From contig NZ_SADR02000038.1 of NCBI RefSeq assembly GCF_004010325.2, positions 1-45,099 on the forward strand: a stretch of DNA of 45,099 nt, written 5' to 3'. This document shows, in pieces, positions 33,990 through 42,293 of the stretch. The number at the start of each line of letters is the position of its first letter. Within the stretch, counting starts at the first letter, position 1. The notes under the pieces are model-generated. The model worked only from the letters and a program-made list of their open reading frames with translations, was not told where the DNA came from and searched no databases. Source of the stretch: Mesorhizobium sp. M00.F.Ca.ET.216.01.1.1. Lineage in GTDB: Bacteria; Pseudomonadota; Alphaproteobacteria; Rhizobiales; Rhizobiaceae. Position numbers and translations under genes: made by a program.

Positions 33990-34572
33990 GCGGGCCACTT
34001 CCTCCCGCAGACCTGGACAGGCGACTGCCCGAGCTGGTGAAGCTACCGGCAGGGCAGGAGGTCCACCGCTTCTACACGGCGCGTTGAACCGATCTTCTTC
34101 GACAGGTCGACGGAAGGGCGGTTCAACGCGCCCGACGCCTCTTATGGCGTTCTCTACGCGGCTGAGGAGACCAATGGGGCGTTGGCCGAGACGTTCCTTA
34201 GAACGCCTGGGCGCACCCTCATCGATACGGATCTACTCAAGCGGAAGGCGTATGTCCGCCTGCTCATCGGCCGAGATTTGAACTTGATCCGGCTTGCCGG
34301 GCCCGGTCTTGCCCGAGTGGGGGCAACCGCCGAGGTGACACACGGGGGGGTTGCCTTACGACGTGCCGCAGGCGTGGTCGATCGCGCTGGCCCGTCACCC
34401 TATTGCCGCTGATGGCATCGCCTACCATGCCCGGCATGATGATGCTGAACTCTGCTATGCACTGTTCGACCGATCGGCCGATGCCGTCGCGGAGTCGACA
34501 CGCGAGGTCGATCTCGATCAAGATTGGTTCTGGCGGATCGCCGAGCGCTATGGGGTCGGCCTGGCGCCATAG
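33986..34572 (+). pseudogene. RES-domain toxin, frameshifted twice
   Basis: RES-domain toxins deplete NAD+ in the cell. Three frames joined give one: GTG start, LPAGQEVHRFYTAR, then a shift near 34087; EPIFFDRSTEGRFNAPDASYGVLYAAEETNGALAETFLR follows; then a shift at the G7 run 34344-34350; GLPYDVPQAWSIALARHP and DGIAYHARHDDAELCYALF close the domain, ending at 34572. RES hallmarks (R..y..., GRFN, W..al...p..dGIaY.SRhd) are visible. With one G fewer in the run the second break is repaired, so it is a homopolymer slip. The antitoxin partner precedes it. Probably dead, or phase-switched. Confidence 0.8.
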
Positions 34573-34729
34573 GGCCAGCCGTCCTATGGCATGCGTAGGA
34601 GCGTGATTGTCGACGTCCCTTGGTCGTCGCAGAGAAGGGGCATTGATAGGGATGAAGCTCTCGGAAGCCTATCCACCTACTCACGGCGTACCCCGACCTA
34701 GTTGCCCGCGTGGCGGACGTCGGGCCGGC

Positions 34730-34912
34730 TCACTTCTTGCCCAATTTGTCTTCAACCTTCTTGCGACTGTTACCGACCGATTTCACGGCCGACTTGACGT
34801 CAGCCTTGCTGGCTCCGGTCTTGCCTGCCTCGTACTTCACTTCATGATCCTGTCCACCCGCGACCTTTGCGCGGTCCTGGCTGCGCCCGCGAGTTGTTTG
34901 AGGAGTGGCCAT
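34730..34912 (-). CDS. DUF3606 small protein
   Basis: The 60-residue product from the ATG at 34912 begins MATPQTTRGRSQDRAKVAGG and continues QDHEVKYEAGKTGASKADVK and a lysine-rich end. QDR..VA..QDYEV.Y...K.GVS...L..AV..VG matches DUF3606, a short family common in alpha- and betaproteobacteria, of unknown function. The longer start at 34948 adds 12 weak residues. It is divergent from ligD by 131 bases and may be stress-related. Family membership is by motif pattern. Confidence 0.75.
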   Translation of the reverse strand: MATPQTTRGRSQDRAKVAGGQDHEVKYEAGKTGASKADVKSAVKSVGNSRKKVEDKLGKK

Positions 34913-35043
34913 TTCTGCCTCCAAGGATTGCGTTCCAATTCCCAACAACGCCGCCGGCCTCTTCCGGTTCGATCCTTCGACACTCGGTATGGAACTGAAT
35001 CCCCAGGCAGAGTATTGAATCGCACCATGTATTCGAGTTCCGT

Positions 35044-36981
35044 ATGTCGGCGGTAGAGGCCGCCCTCAGCAAGAAGCGCACACGGCGCAGGGACTCAGAG
35101 TCTACCCAGAAATACCCACTCCCCATGTTTCGCCCGTTTCAGCTCTGCACGCTGACCGACGACATACCGGGCGGCGGGCATTGGCTATTCGAAATGAAGT
35201 TCGACGGCTATCGTGCGCAGGCCGCGATCTCCGGATCGGAGGTCGTGGTCTATACCCGCAACGGCCACGACTGGACCCGCCAGTTCAAGGTGATCCTGCC
35301 GCCGCTTCAGGCACTCACCAAGGGGTCGGCGCTGATCGACGGCGAGATCGTCGCCATCGACAGCCAAGGCCGCACCAACTTCTCCATGCTGAAATCCGGA
35401 ATTGCCGCGGGCATGCCGCTCAAGTTCTACGCATTCGACCTGCTGGAATTGAACGGCGAGGATCTGTCCAGCCGGCCCCTGCTCGAGCGCAAGGAACGGC
35501 TTGCCAAACTTCTGGGCGAGAGGGACCCGGACGACAGCCTGCAGTTCTCCAGCCATATCGCCGACAATGGCAAAAGGGTCTTCGATACGATGTGCGCGGG
35601 TGGCCATGAGGGCATCATCGCCAAGCGCGCCGACAGTCGCTATGTCGGCGACCGCACCGCCAGCTGGCTCAAGATCAAGTGCACGAAAAGACAGGAATTT
35701 GTCGTCGGCGGCTACCGCCCCAGTGACACTGGCCGCGGCATGGCTTCGCTCATCCTTGGTACGTACGAGAATGGCAAGCTGATCTACCGCGGCCGTGTCG
35801 GCACTGGGTTCACCGAGGCGATGCGCAGATCCATCCTCGCGCAGTTGGAGAAGCGGCCTCTGGACAAGCCCGCCTTCGTATCCGTGCCCCGCGATATCGC
35901 GCGCCGCGCCAACTGGGTAAAGCCCGAGCTCGTCGCCGAGGTCACCTATTCCGAGGTGACACCCGACGGCAGCCTGCGTCACCCGAGTTTTGAGGGGATG
36001 CGCGAAGACAAGCGCGCCGACCAGGTGGTGATGGAAACGCCCAAGACGATCGCGACCGCCGCCACGGCCAAGCTGGATCCCCATATCGGCAAGGAGATCG
36101 CCCGTGCGGTTGGCGTGACCCTGACGCATCCCGACAAGGTCATGTATCCTGGCAGAGAAGTGACGAAGGCGAGGCTCGCCGCCTATTACGCAGCAGTCGC
36201 TGAGAAGATGCTGCCGCACATCCAGGATCGGCCGCTTTCACTGGTGCGCGACACTGACGGCGACCTGCGGCAGACGTTTTTTCAGAAGCACAAGCTGCCG
36301 GGGATGCCCAAAGCCGTCCATGACGGCCAGTTGGAGAAAATGTCCGGCAAGGAAAGCCGCATCCTCTGGGTCGACGACCTAGCGGGGCTGATCGCCGGCG
36401 TCCAGATGAACGTGCTCGAATTCCACGTCTGGGGCAGCCTGCGCCAGCAACCGAAACTGCCGCACCGCATGATCTTCGACATCGATCCCGACGAGGGACT
36501 GGGTTTCAATGACGTCAAGCAGGCAGCCCTCGACATCCGGGGCGTTCTGGAAGCGCTCGGTCTTCAATCCTGGCCGCTGCTGTCCGGGGGGAAGGGCGTG
36601 CATGTGGTCGTTCCACTCGTTCCTGAGGCCGACTGGGAAGCGGTCAAGAGCTTCTGCCAGGACTTCGCCGAACTGCTGGCCCGCACCGATCCCTCCCGCT
36701 TCGTTGCAAACATGAGCAAAGCGAGGCGCAAGGGCCGCATGTTCCTCGACTATCTGCGCAACGGCCAGGGCGCCACGGCAATTTGTCCCTGGTCGACCCG
36801 GGCGCGAGCTGGTGCCAAGTGTGCCGTACCCGTGACCTGGGATGAGCTGCCGAGCTTCAAAAGTGCGAGCGCATTCGACGTTTTCGCCGCTGCTGCGCGG
36901 GCTCAGCAGCCCGACGCCTGGGAAGGTTATTTCGACGTCGAACAGACGCTGACATCCCGCATCCGAAAAGCAGTCCGATAG
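35044..36981 (+). CDS. ligD: LigD-type ATP-dependent DNA ligase with polymerase domain, no phosphoesterase
   Basis: This 645-residue protein carries the ligase domain first and the primase-polymerase domain second, with no PE domain. Ligase motif I is E50-M-K52-F-D-G-Y-R57, K52 being the AMP-bound lysine; IDGEIVAID and EGIIAKRADSRYVG follow, then an OB domain to about residue 330. The polymerase half (about 350-645) has VTLTHPDKVMYPG, the metal pair in IFDIDPDEG and SGGKGVHVVVPL. It would serve Ku-dependent end joining, but no ku gene lies in the window. The ATG at 35044 gives a short basic N-terminal tail. Size agrees with shorter LigD forms of rhizobia, often encoded on accessory replicons. 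Confidence 0.93.
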   Translation: MSAVEAALSKKRTRRRDSESTQKYPLPMFRPFQLCTLTDDIPGGGHWLFEMKFDGYRAQAAISGSEVVVYTRNGHDWTRQFKVILPPLQALTKGSALIDGEIVAIDSQGRTNFSMLKSGIAAGMPLKFYAFDLLELNGEDLSSRPLLERKERLAKLLGERDPDDSLQFSSHIADNGKRVFDTMCAGGHEGIIAKRADSRYVGDRTASWLKIKCTKRQEFVVGGYRPSDTGRGMASLILGTYENGKLIYRGRVGTGFTEAMRRSILAQLEKRPLDKPAFVSVPRDIARRANWVKPELVAEVTYSEVTPDGSLRHPSFEGMREDKRADQVVMETPKTIATAATAKLDPHIGKEIARAVGVTLTHPDKVMYPGREVTKARLAAYYAAVAEKMLPHIQDRPLSLVRDTDGDLRQTFFQKHKLPGMPKAVHDGQLEKMSGKESRILWVDDLAGLIAGVQMNVLEFHVWGSLRQQPKLPHRMIFDIDPDEGLGFNDVKQAALDIRGVLEALGLQSWPLLSGGKGVHVVVPLVPEADWEAVKSFCQDFAELLARTDPSRFVANMSKARRKGRMFLDYLRNGQGATAICPWSTRARAGAKCAVPVTWDELPSFKSASAFDVFAAAARAQQPDAWEGYFDVEQTLTSRIRKAVR

Positions 36982-37064
36982 CGGCAGCTAGTCCTGGTCT
37001 AACAACCGACACCGTGTGAGACGCGCTCGCTGAGGTTCAGCTGAGTTGTGCGAGTCCAATCAAA

Positions 37065-37279
37065 AGCCCTCCAGGTCCGCGGACGTAGCAGAGCCGAAAC
37101 CCGTTCGTCATCGGCCGCGATGGCTCACGCGAAGAGGTCATCGCGAAATATCGCGCGTGGCTCGCATCTCAGCCCGATCTGCTACGCTGGACGAACTGCG
37201 CGGCCGTGATCTCGTCTGCTGGTGTGCGCCGCAGGCGTGCCACGGCGATGTGCTGATCGAACTCGCCAACCAGGCATGA
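37065..37279 (+). pseudogene. DUF4326 domain protein remnant
   Basis: Two frames give parts of DUF4326: NPFVIGRDGSREEVIAKYRAWLASQPDLLRW (about 37105-37195) and, one frame over, TLDELRGRDLVCWCAPQACHGDVLIELANQA to the stop at 37279. The LRGRDLVCWCAP..CHGDVL ending is typical of this small nucleotide-metabolism-like domain. The N-terminal GR.S.WGNPF part is damaged, with a stop near 37086. A pseudogene is likely. Confidence 0.65.
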
Positions 37280-37293
37280 CGTCTTCGGCACCG

Positions 37294-37625
37294 TCACGCT
37301 GACGGGGCCGCTTCTGCATGCCGAGGAGCCGACCTGGGTCGATAGCCTCGGTTCCGCTTGGCGCGCAGCAGCTGGAGGAATGTTGCACGGCCGCGCCCTC
37401 GTCATCGAAGGAATGCTGGACCATTCGGCCGGTCGTTCCGATCCGTCCCCAGCGGCGCACCAGCCGGGCCTGGCGGAACAGCGTCTCCTCGATCGACAGC
37501 GCGTAAAACCGCGCCATGTTCCGGCTCGGTTCCCGACGTTCGACATAGAGCTGGTATTGTTGCCCGATCACGCCGAGCAGAATCGCGCAGCCGGAATCCG
37601 GCGTCCAATGATTGGTTTGAATCAC
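37294..37625 (-). pseudogene. WGR-domain protein, frameshifted
   Basis: The minus-strand frame reads QLYVERREPSRNMARFYALSI, EETLFRQARLVRRWGRIGTTGR and SFDDEGAAVQ, a WGR domain as found in PARP-like and DNA-repair proteins. The last conserved part, FLQLLRAKRNRGYRPR, is in another frame reached by a shift near 37385, and ends at a stop at 37294-37296. The start upstream is unclear (37625 or an internal GTG). Short one-domain WGR proteins are common beside repair genes in rhizobia. Here it lies next to ligD. A sequencing slip or real damage are both possible. Confidence 0.7.
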
Positions 37626-37668
37626 CGGACCCGGATCGATGCATTCCCGTGATGGGTCGGCGCGAACG

Positions 37669-37947
37669 TCAGCCGTTCAGCGCATCCTTGACCGCCTTCG
37701 CCGGCGTAAAGGAGAGCTTCTTGGACGCCGCGATCTTGATCGTGGCGCCGGTCGAAGGATTACGGCCCTCGCGCGCCGGCGTATCCTTCACCTTGAACTT
37801 GCCGAAGCCAGGAATGCTGGTCTCCGCACCCGAACGCGCCGCGTCCGAAATTTCATTGAACACACTTTCGACGATCGCCTTGGCCTGCGCCTTCGTCAGG
37901 TTCTGCTCGGCGGCGATCTTGTCGGCGATTTCATTTGTTGTCGTCAT
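37669..37947 (-). CDS. HU-family DNA-binding protein
   Basis: This 92-residue nucleoid protein begins MTTTNEIADKIAAEQNLTKAQ, has two helices, then the beta arm region with SIPGFGKFKVKDTPAREGRNP and the DNA-intercalating proline in RNPSTGATIKI, ending KKLSFTPAKAVKDALNG. The GFGxF and RxGRNPxTG motifs define HU/IHF; the sequence is the HU-like type. It is apparently intact. It is an accessory HU near ligD and a WGR protein. Confidence 0.93.
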   Translation of the reverse strand: MTTTNEIADKIAAEQNLTKAQAKAIVESVFNEISDAARSGAETSIPGFGKFKVKDTPAREGRNPSTGATIKIAASKKLSFTPAKAVKDALNG

Positions 37948-38113
37948 TCGGTTCGACCCTTCTCTGTTGATGGGCGGCGAACCTAGAACACTATTGTCAT
38001 CCTGACGATACCGAGAATCTGGAGGGTCTATGCTTCGTCACCATCGTCGATTTCGGATGCGAGGATCGAGATTGCATTCTCCAGCCGATTGCTACGAAAC
38101 GGCTATCGGCAAA

Positions 38114-38281
38114 TCAGAGCTCGATCTCAGCCGGATCCAGCGAGTCGATCCTTGCAGGCGTAGGCACAGCACATCCCGCCTCACGGATGGTGCGGATGTT
38201 GTGCTGGTAGCGCCGAATACGCTCCGCCATGGGAAGCTCCCGGCCATGGCGGAGCAGCTCGTCCTTCGGCCAGTCTCGCAT
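38114..38281 (-). CDS. Possible 55-residue protein
   Basis: A minus-strand frame begins MRDWPKDELLRHGRELPMAE and ends LDPAEIEL. The frame stays open upstream with a CxxC (RCADCREEHG), so the true start may be non-ATG or the gene may be truncated. Amphipathic, charged composition looks protein-like, but no family is recognised. Confidence 0.3.
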   Translation of the reverse strand: MRDWPKDELLRHGRELPMAERIRRYQHNIRTIREAGCAVPTPARIDSLDPAEIEL

Positions 38282-38528
38282 CCACACAGCTCCATGCTCT
38301 TCCCGACAGTCGGCGCAGCGTTGCTCTTTTCGATGTCTCTCGACCCCCCGGATGAACCGTTTACGTCGAGCAGGTCGTAGGGACAGCTAGAATGCCTGGG
38401 AGCACTCGCGAAGCGGCCGAGACACGATAGCCAGGGGCCGGGCGAGGCGGTTGGGCCTATGGCGGCATTTCACCTGACACGACATATTGACCGGCGGTCT
38501 GTATGCCCATTTCAGGAACACCGGCTCG

Positions 38529-39869
38529 ATGATTCCCAGCACGCTCCAAGCACCCGACCTCCCGCCAAACGTTCGCGAGCTCGACGATGAAGCGCTGCTG
38601 GATATCGTGCAACGGCAAACGGCCCGGTACTTCTGGGAAGGCGCACATCCCGTCAGTGGTCTTGCCCGAGATCGTCAGAAGACCACCGGTGCTCCGGCCA
38701 ACGATCTCGCAGCTATTGGCGGCTCTGGCTTCGGCATCATGGCAATCATCGTTGCTGTTGAGCGCGGATGGATCGATCGCACGGCGGCATTATGCCGATT
38801 GCAGCGAATGCTGGATTTCCTGGAAAGCTCGCCGCGCTACCACGGCGTGTTCCCGCATTTCATTAATGGCCGTACCGGTGCCACAATTCCATTCCGTCGC
38901 AAGGATGACGGCGCTGATCTGGTCGAAACCACTTTCCTGTTTCAAGGTCTGATCTGCGCCCGCGAGTATTTCGCCGGGATGGCAACCGAGGAAGCACGCC
39001 TTCGCCATAGCGTGAACGCGCTGTTGTCACAGGCCGAGTGGAACTGGTTCACACGCGGGGCCCAGCAACTGATGTGGCACTGGAGCCCGAACCACGGCTG
39101 GGCGATGGACAGCCCGATCAGCGGTTGGAACGAATGCATGCTCACCTTCGTGCTGGCGGCGGGATCAACTCGCCACCCCATTGATCCGGGCATCTATCAC
39201 GAAGGCTTTGCTGGTGGATCCGACTTTCGAAACGGGCGCGATCATTACGGGATCGTCCTGCCATTGGGAATGGATTCTGGTGGTCCGCTCTTCTTTTCGC
39301 AATATTCCTTCTGCGGACTCGATCCACGAGGACTGAGCGACCGATACGCCGACTACTGGCAACAGAACCTCCGTCATACGCAGATCAATTATCGGCATTG
39401 CGTCCGCAATCCCCATAACCATCTGGGATACGGCCCTGACTGCTGGGGTCTGACCGCGAGCCATGGGCCGCGAGGATACATCGCGAGCGCACCTGACAGG
39501 GACTTTGGCGTAATCACCCCGTCCGCTGCCCTGTCGAGTTTCCCTTATGCTCCGGGGGAAGCGATGCGCGCACTGCGCGGTTTCTTGACCAAGCCTCGAA
39601 ATCGCATATGGAGCCGCTTCGGCTTTGTCGACGCGTTTTGCGAACCTCGCAACTGGTACTCCCGGACATATCTGGCGATCAATCAGGGGCCAATCATCGC
39701 GATGATCGAGAACCATCGTACAGGGCTTTTGTGGAGACTGTTCATGGGCGCGCCGGAAGTGCGCAGGGGCTTGGCGAGGCTGGGCTTCACCAGCCAGCAC
39801 CTCGACACATCAACGTTTGCTCGGGGGCCACGAGCTGCCGCGGGTATGGCCCCACTGGGTTGCACCTAG
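38529..39869 (+). CDS. Glucoamylase-family protein (glycoamylase-like domain, GH144-like)
   Basis: This 446-residue protein (ATG at 38529) contains the glycoamylase-like domain (PF10091) seen in GH144 endo-beta-1,2-glucanases and in cyclic beta-1,2-glucan synthases. Key stretches are RQTARYFWEGAHPVSGLARDR at the N terminus, IGGSGFGIMAIIVAVERGW, TAALCRLQRMLDFLE, ETTFLFQGLICAREYF, then WNECMLTFVLAAGSTRHPI, FFSQYSFCGLDPRG and GYGPDCWGLTASHGPRGY. No signal peptide is seen at this start. A role in beta-glucan turnover or recycling is inferred; the substrate is not certain. Confidence 0.85.
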   Translation: MIPSTLQAPDLPPNVRELDDEALLDIVQRQTARYFWEGAHPVSGLARDRQKTTGAPANDLAAIGGSGFGIMAIIVAVERGWIDRTAALCRLQRMLDFLESSPRYHGVFPHFINGRTGATIPFRRKDDGADLVETTFLFQGLICAREYFAGMATEEARLRHSVNALLSQAEWNWFTRGAQQLMWHWSPNHGWAMDSPISGWNECMLTFVLAAGSTRHPIDPGIYHEGFAGGSDFRNGRDHYGIVLPLGMDSGGPLFFSQYSFCGLDPRGLSDRYADYWQQNLRHTQINYRHCVRNPHNHLGYGPDCWGLTASHGPRGYIASAPDRDFGVITPSAALSSFPYAPGEAMRALRGFLTKPRNRIWSRFGFVDAFCEPRNWYSRTYLAINQGPIIAMIENHRTGLLWRLFMGAPEVRRGLARLGFTSQHLDTSTFARGPRAAAGMAPLGCT

Positions 39870-40019
39870 CGCCGCAGGATGGTTTTTTCCCTGAGTGATC
39901 TGCTGGCAGGTGGGAGCAGTTCGCGAAGCGCGTCCCCGCCGCGTCGTAGCTACTGCTCAGGATCGGGAAATGTCAGCGATTTGGTCTCGAGAAAGTCTAA
40001 GCGCGGGCTCCAAGCGCTA

Positions 40020-40115
40020 TCATGTATTCCCGAAAACCATGAAATAGATAGCGGCACCAATAAATAACGCAGCCGACATTCTCATGAATAGCTGAAATGA
40101 AAAATAATCTCTCAT
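40020..40115 (-). CDS. 31-residue membrane peptide with strong ribosome binding site
   Basis: A minus-strand frame MRDYFSFQLFMRMSAALFIG... of 31 codons has one hydrophobic helix (MSAALFIGAAIYFMVFG) and ends at 40020. AAAGGAGG at 40121-40128, five bases upstream of the ATG, is an ideal Shine-Dalgarno. The surrounding sequence is AT-rich (about 40050-40200) unlike the region, fitting a promoter and leader. No family is recognised. It is probably a real small membrane protein. Confidence 0.6.
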   Translation of the reverse strand: MRDYFSFQLFMRMSAALFIGAAIYFMVFGNT

Positions 40116-40225
40116 CGCGGCCTCCTTTGTTTCTATTAATTTTTCTCGGCCAATATTTGACCATATCACATAAGGATGCGATCTGGTAATTTATATGTTC
40201 CAGCGCTGCAGGGAGACAACGGCCG

Positions 40226-41129
40226 ATGAAGAGCCAAGAAATTCTAGCCGACACCACCCGTCTCGGCCCGGTTCATCTGCGCGTCGTCGACATTCCAGCC
40301 GCCTTACCGGTCTGGCGTGACGTGGTCGGCCTCTCGACCCTGACCAGGGACGGCGGGATCGCCGAACTCGGCGTCGACGGCAAGACCCTTATTGTGCTGC
40401 ACGCCGGGGCTACAAACGTCCTGCCGTCAAAGTCCCGCGATCTTTTTCATGTCGCCATCCATGTCACGACACGCGAGGAATTGGCCCGAGTCGCCGCCCG
40501 GCTGCGGGCCTCCGGCCTGAGGCACAGCGCTCAGGATCACCTAATCTCGGAATCCCTTTACGTTTCCGACCCTTTCGGCAATGGGATCGAGATCTGCTTC
40601 GACACACCCGAGCGCTTCGCTTCTAGGGAAGCGATGGCTGGCGGCGGTGTTTCGCTTGTCGCCAAGGACGGCACAAGGCATTCCGGGCTGGAACCTCTGG
40701 ATATCGATCGATTGCTGCAGGAGCTCGACCCGGCGGACCGTATCAAAGTTCCGCTGGCGGCGGACACCTTCATCGGTCACATTCATATGCGCGCGCGGTC
40801 GCCCGAAACGCTGATGGTGTTCTACCTCAGCGTGCTTGGCTTCAGGCCACATATCCAGTCTGCAACGTTTGGCTTGTTTCGACTGCGGCACCGAGGAACG
40901 CCCACACATGGTGGCGTTCAACATCTGGGCTCGCGACGAGCTGAAGGAGCCACCGCTCGGCGCGGCAGGTCTGGAGCATTTTACCGTCGTGCTTCCCACC
41001 CGGGAAGACATCGCGGCCGTCGCGCGACGTCTCGGCGAGGCGCACGTGTCCTCGGTGCAAACGGAGGGGGCGCTGGACCTCTCCGACACTGAGGGAAACC
41101 GCCTGCGGATGGTGCTCGCAAGCGACTGA
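40226..41129 (+). pseudogene. Two-domain VOC (glyoxalase/catechol dioxygenase-like) protein, frameshifted
   Basis: The first frame (to about 40880) gives a CatE-like VOC domain: RLGPVHLRVVDIPAALPVWRDVVGL, LFHVAIHVTTREELARV, then SLYVSDPFGNGIEICFD, and the start of domain 2 (IGHIHMRARSPETLMVFYLSVLGF). Near 40880 one extra base must be skipped to reach FDCGTEERPHMVAFNIWARDELKEPP and the end at 41129 (EGNRLRMVLASD). Together about 300 residues, the length of CatE-type 2,3-dioxygenases. The second frame alone would give 97 residues. Slip error or true pseudogene remain open. Confidence 0.8.
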
Positions 41130-41160
41130 TCTGACGGGTGTAGGTCTGAACCGGGGCACA

Positions 41161-41751
41161 ATGGCGATGAAGGTAATTGGAACGGGCTTTGGCCGGACGG
41201 GAACGGATTCGATGCGCGAGGCGCTGACGATCCTTGGCTTCGGCCCCTGTCACCACATGTTCGAAGTCATGGCCAATGAAGACCAGAAGCGGCTTTGGCG
41301 TGCGCTGGCGAAGGGCGCGGCACCAGACTGGAACCAGCTGTTTGCGGGCTACGCGTCCTGCATCGACTGGCCCTCGGCGCACTATTGGCGTGATCTGATT
41401 GAGTTCTATCCGGACGCCCGGGTCATCTTGACATACCGATCGCCGGAAAGCTGGTGGAAAAGCTTCGAGAAAACGATCCTGGCAGGCATCAGCCAGAGCA
41501 AGGATCAGGAGTCGCTGAGCCTTACCTTGATCTCCAGGCAGGTCTTCGGCGGCCTGCCGCACGATCGCGCCAATGCCATAGCCGTCTACGAAGCCAATGT
41601 AAGGGCGGTCGTTGCGACAGTGCCGCCGGGTCGGCTGCTGGTCCACAATCTGGGAGATGGGTGGACGCCGCTGTGTCGGCATCTCGGTGTCCCAGTACCG
41701 GACCAGTCCTATCCCAATCGCAACAACACCAGGGACTTTCAGTCGGCCTAG
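41161..41751 (+). CDS. Sulfotransferase-like P-loop protein
   Basis: This 196-residue protein of the sulfotransferase family (Sulfotransfer_4-like) starts MAMKVIGTGFGRTGTDSMRE; GFGRTGTDS is the 5'-phosphosulfate-binding P-loop. EFYPDARVILTYRSPESWWKSF is the conserved 3'-phosphate region, and the C-terminal GDGWTPLCRHLGVPVPDQSYP is typical. Such proteins transfer sulfate from PAPS to unknown acceptors. It lies 31 bases after the VOC gene and appears complete. The substrate cannot be told. Confidence 0.88.
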   Translation: MAMKVIGTGFGRTGTDSMREALTILGFGPCHHMFEVMANEDQKRLWRALAKGAAPDWNQLFAGYASCIDWPSAHYWRDLIEFYPDARVILTYRSPESWWKSFEKTILAGISQSKDQESLSLTLISRQVFGGLPHDRANAIAVYEANVRAVVATVPPGRLLVHNLGDGWTPLCRHLGVPVPDQSYPNRNNTRDFQSA

Positions 41752-41984
41752 TCTGACCGTATGCAATGGGTCAGGTCACGACGATGCTCGCGACGACGGT
41801 CAGAACCCGAGTTGGGGTAGCGTTAATTTCTAACCTACAGGCGACCGCCGTCCCATCAATTTTCAACGACGGCTTTGCGCCCCATGTCGGCCGTAGAGAT
41901 CAGTTTCGTCTAGTGCTGAAATCAGACGGCAACGGCACCGGTGGCCGGAATTGCACCGGAACGGACGCCTATGCGAGTCGCGCC

Positions 41985-42212
41985 GCTTACCGGTCCGTTC
42001 AGGCCAATCCCGCACATAGCATCACTTACGCGCAATTGGCCGCTGCCCTTGCCAAACTCGGCCGGCTGGAAGAAGCGAGGGCAGCTGCCGCGCGGGTGCT
42101 CGAACTGCATCCAACGTTCAGTTATAGCCGCCAGTTTGCGGGCGTGAATTGTGCTCCAGCGCTCGCGGGGTGCCTTGGTGATGCGCTGCGTACTGCTGGA
42201 CTGCCAGAGTAG
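41985..42212 (+). pseudogene. TPR C-terminal remnant of an adenylate cyclase-type protein
   Basis: The frame ends with SVQANPAHSITYAQLAAALAKLGRLEEA, then ARVLELHPTFSYSRQFAGVN and a C-terminal LGDALRTAGLPE. This is the C-terminal TPR end of the cyclase-plus-TPR proteins abundant in rhizobia (...LAAALALLGRLDEARAAA...LGDALRAAGLPE). The upstream 200 residues and the cyclase domain are absent. It is a 3' relic. Confidence 0.7.
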
Positions 42213-42293
42213 TGCCACAGAATCGGTCAGACCGGGAGCCGGGACAACCGTGCTGATGTCGCGGTACCAGCGGTATCGGCGCGACTAGCCGCC

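Noticed and set aside
41766..41984. Start of a 148-residue protein upstream of the TPR remnant
   Set aside because: The first 70 codons show no protein-like pattern; only the TPR part from about 41985 is recognisable.
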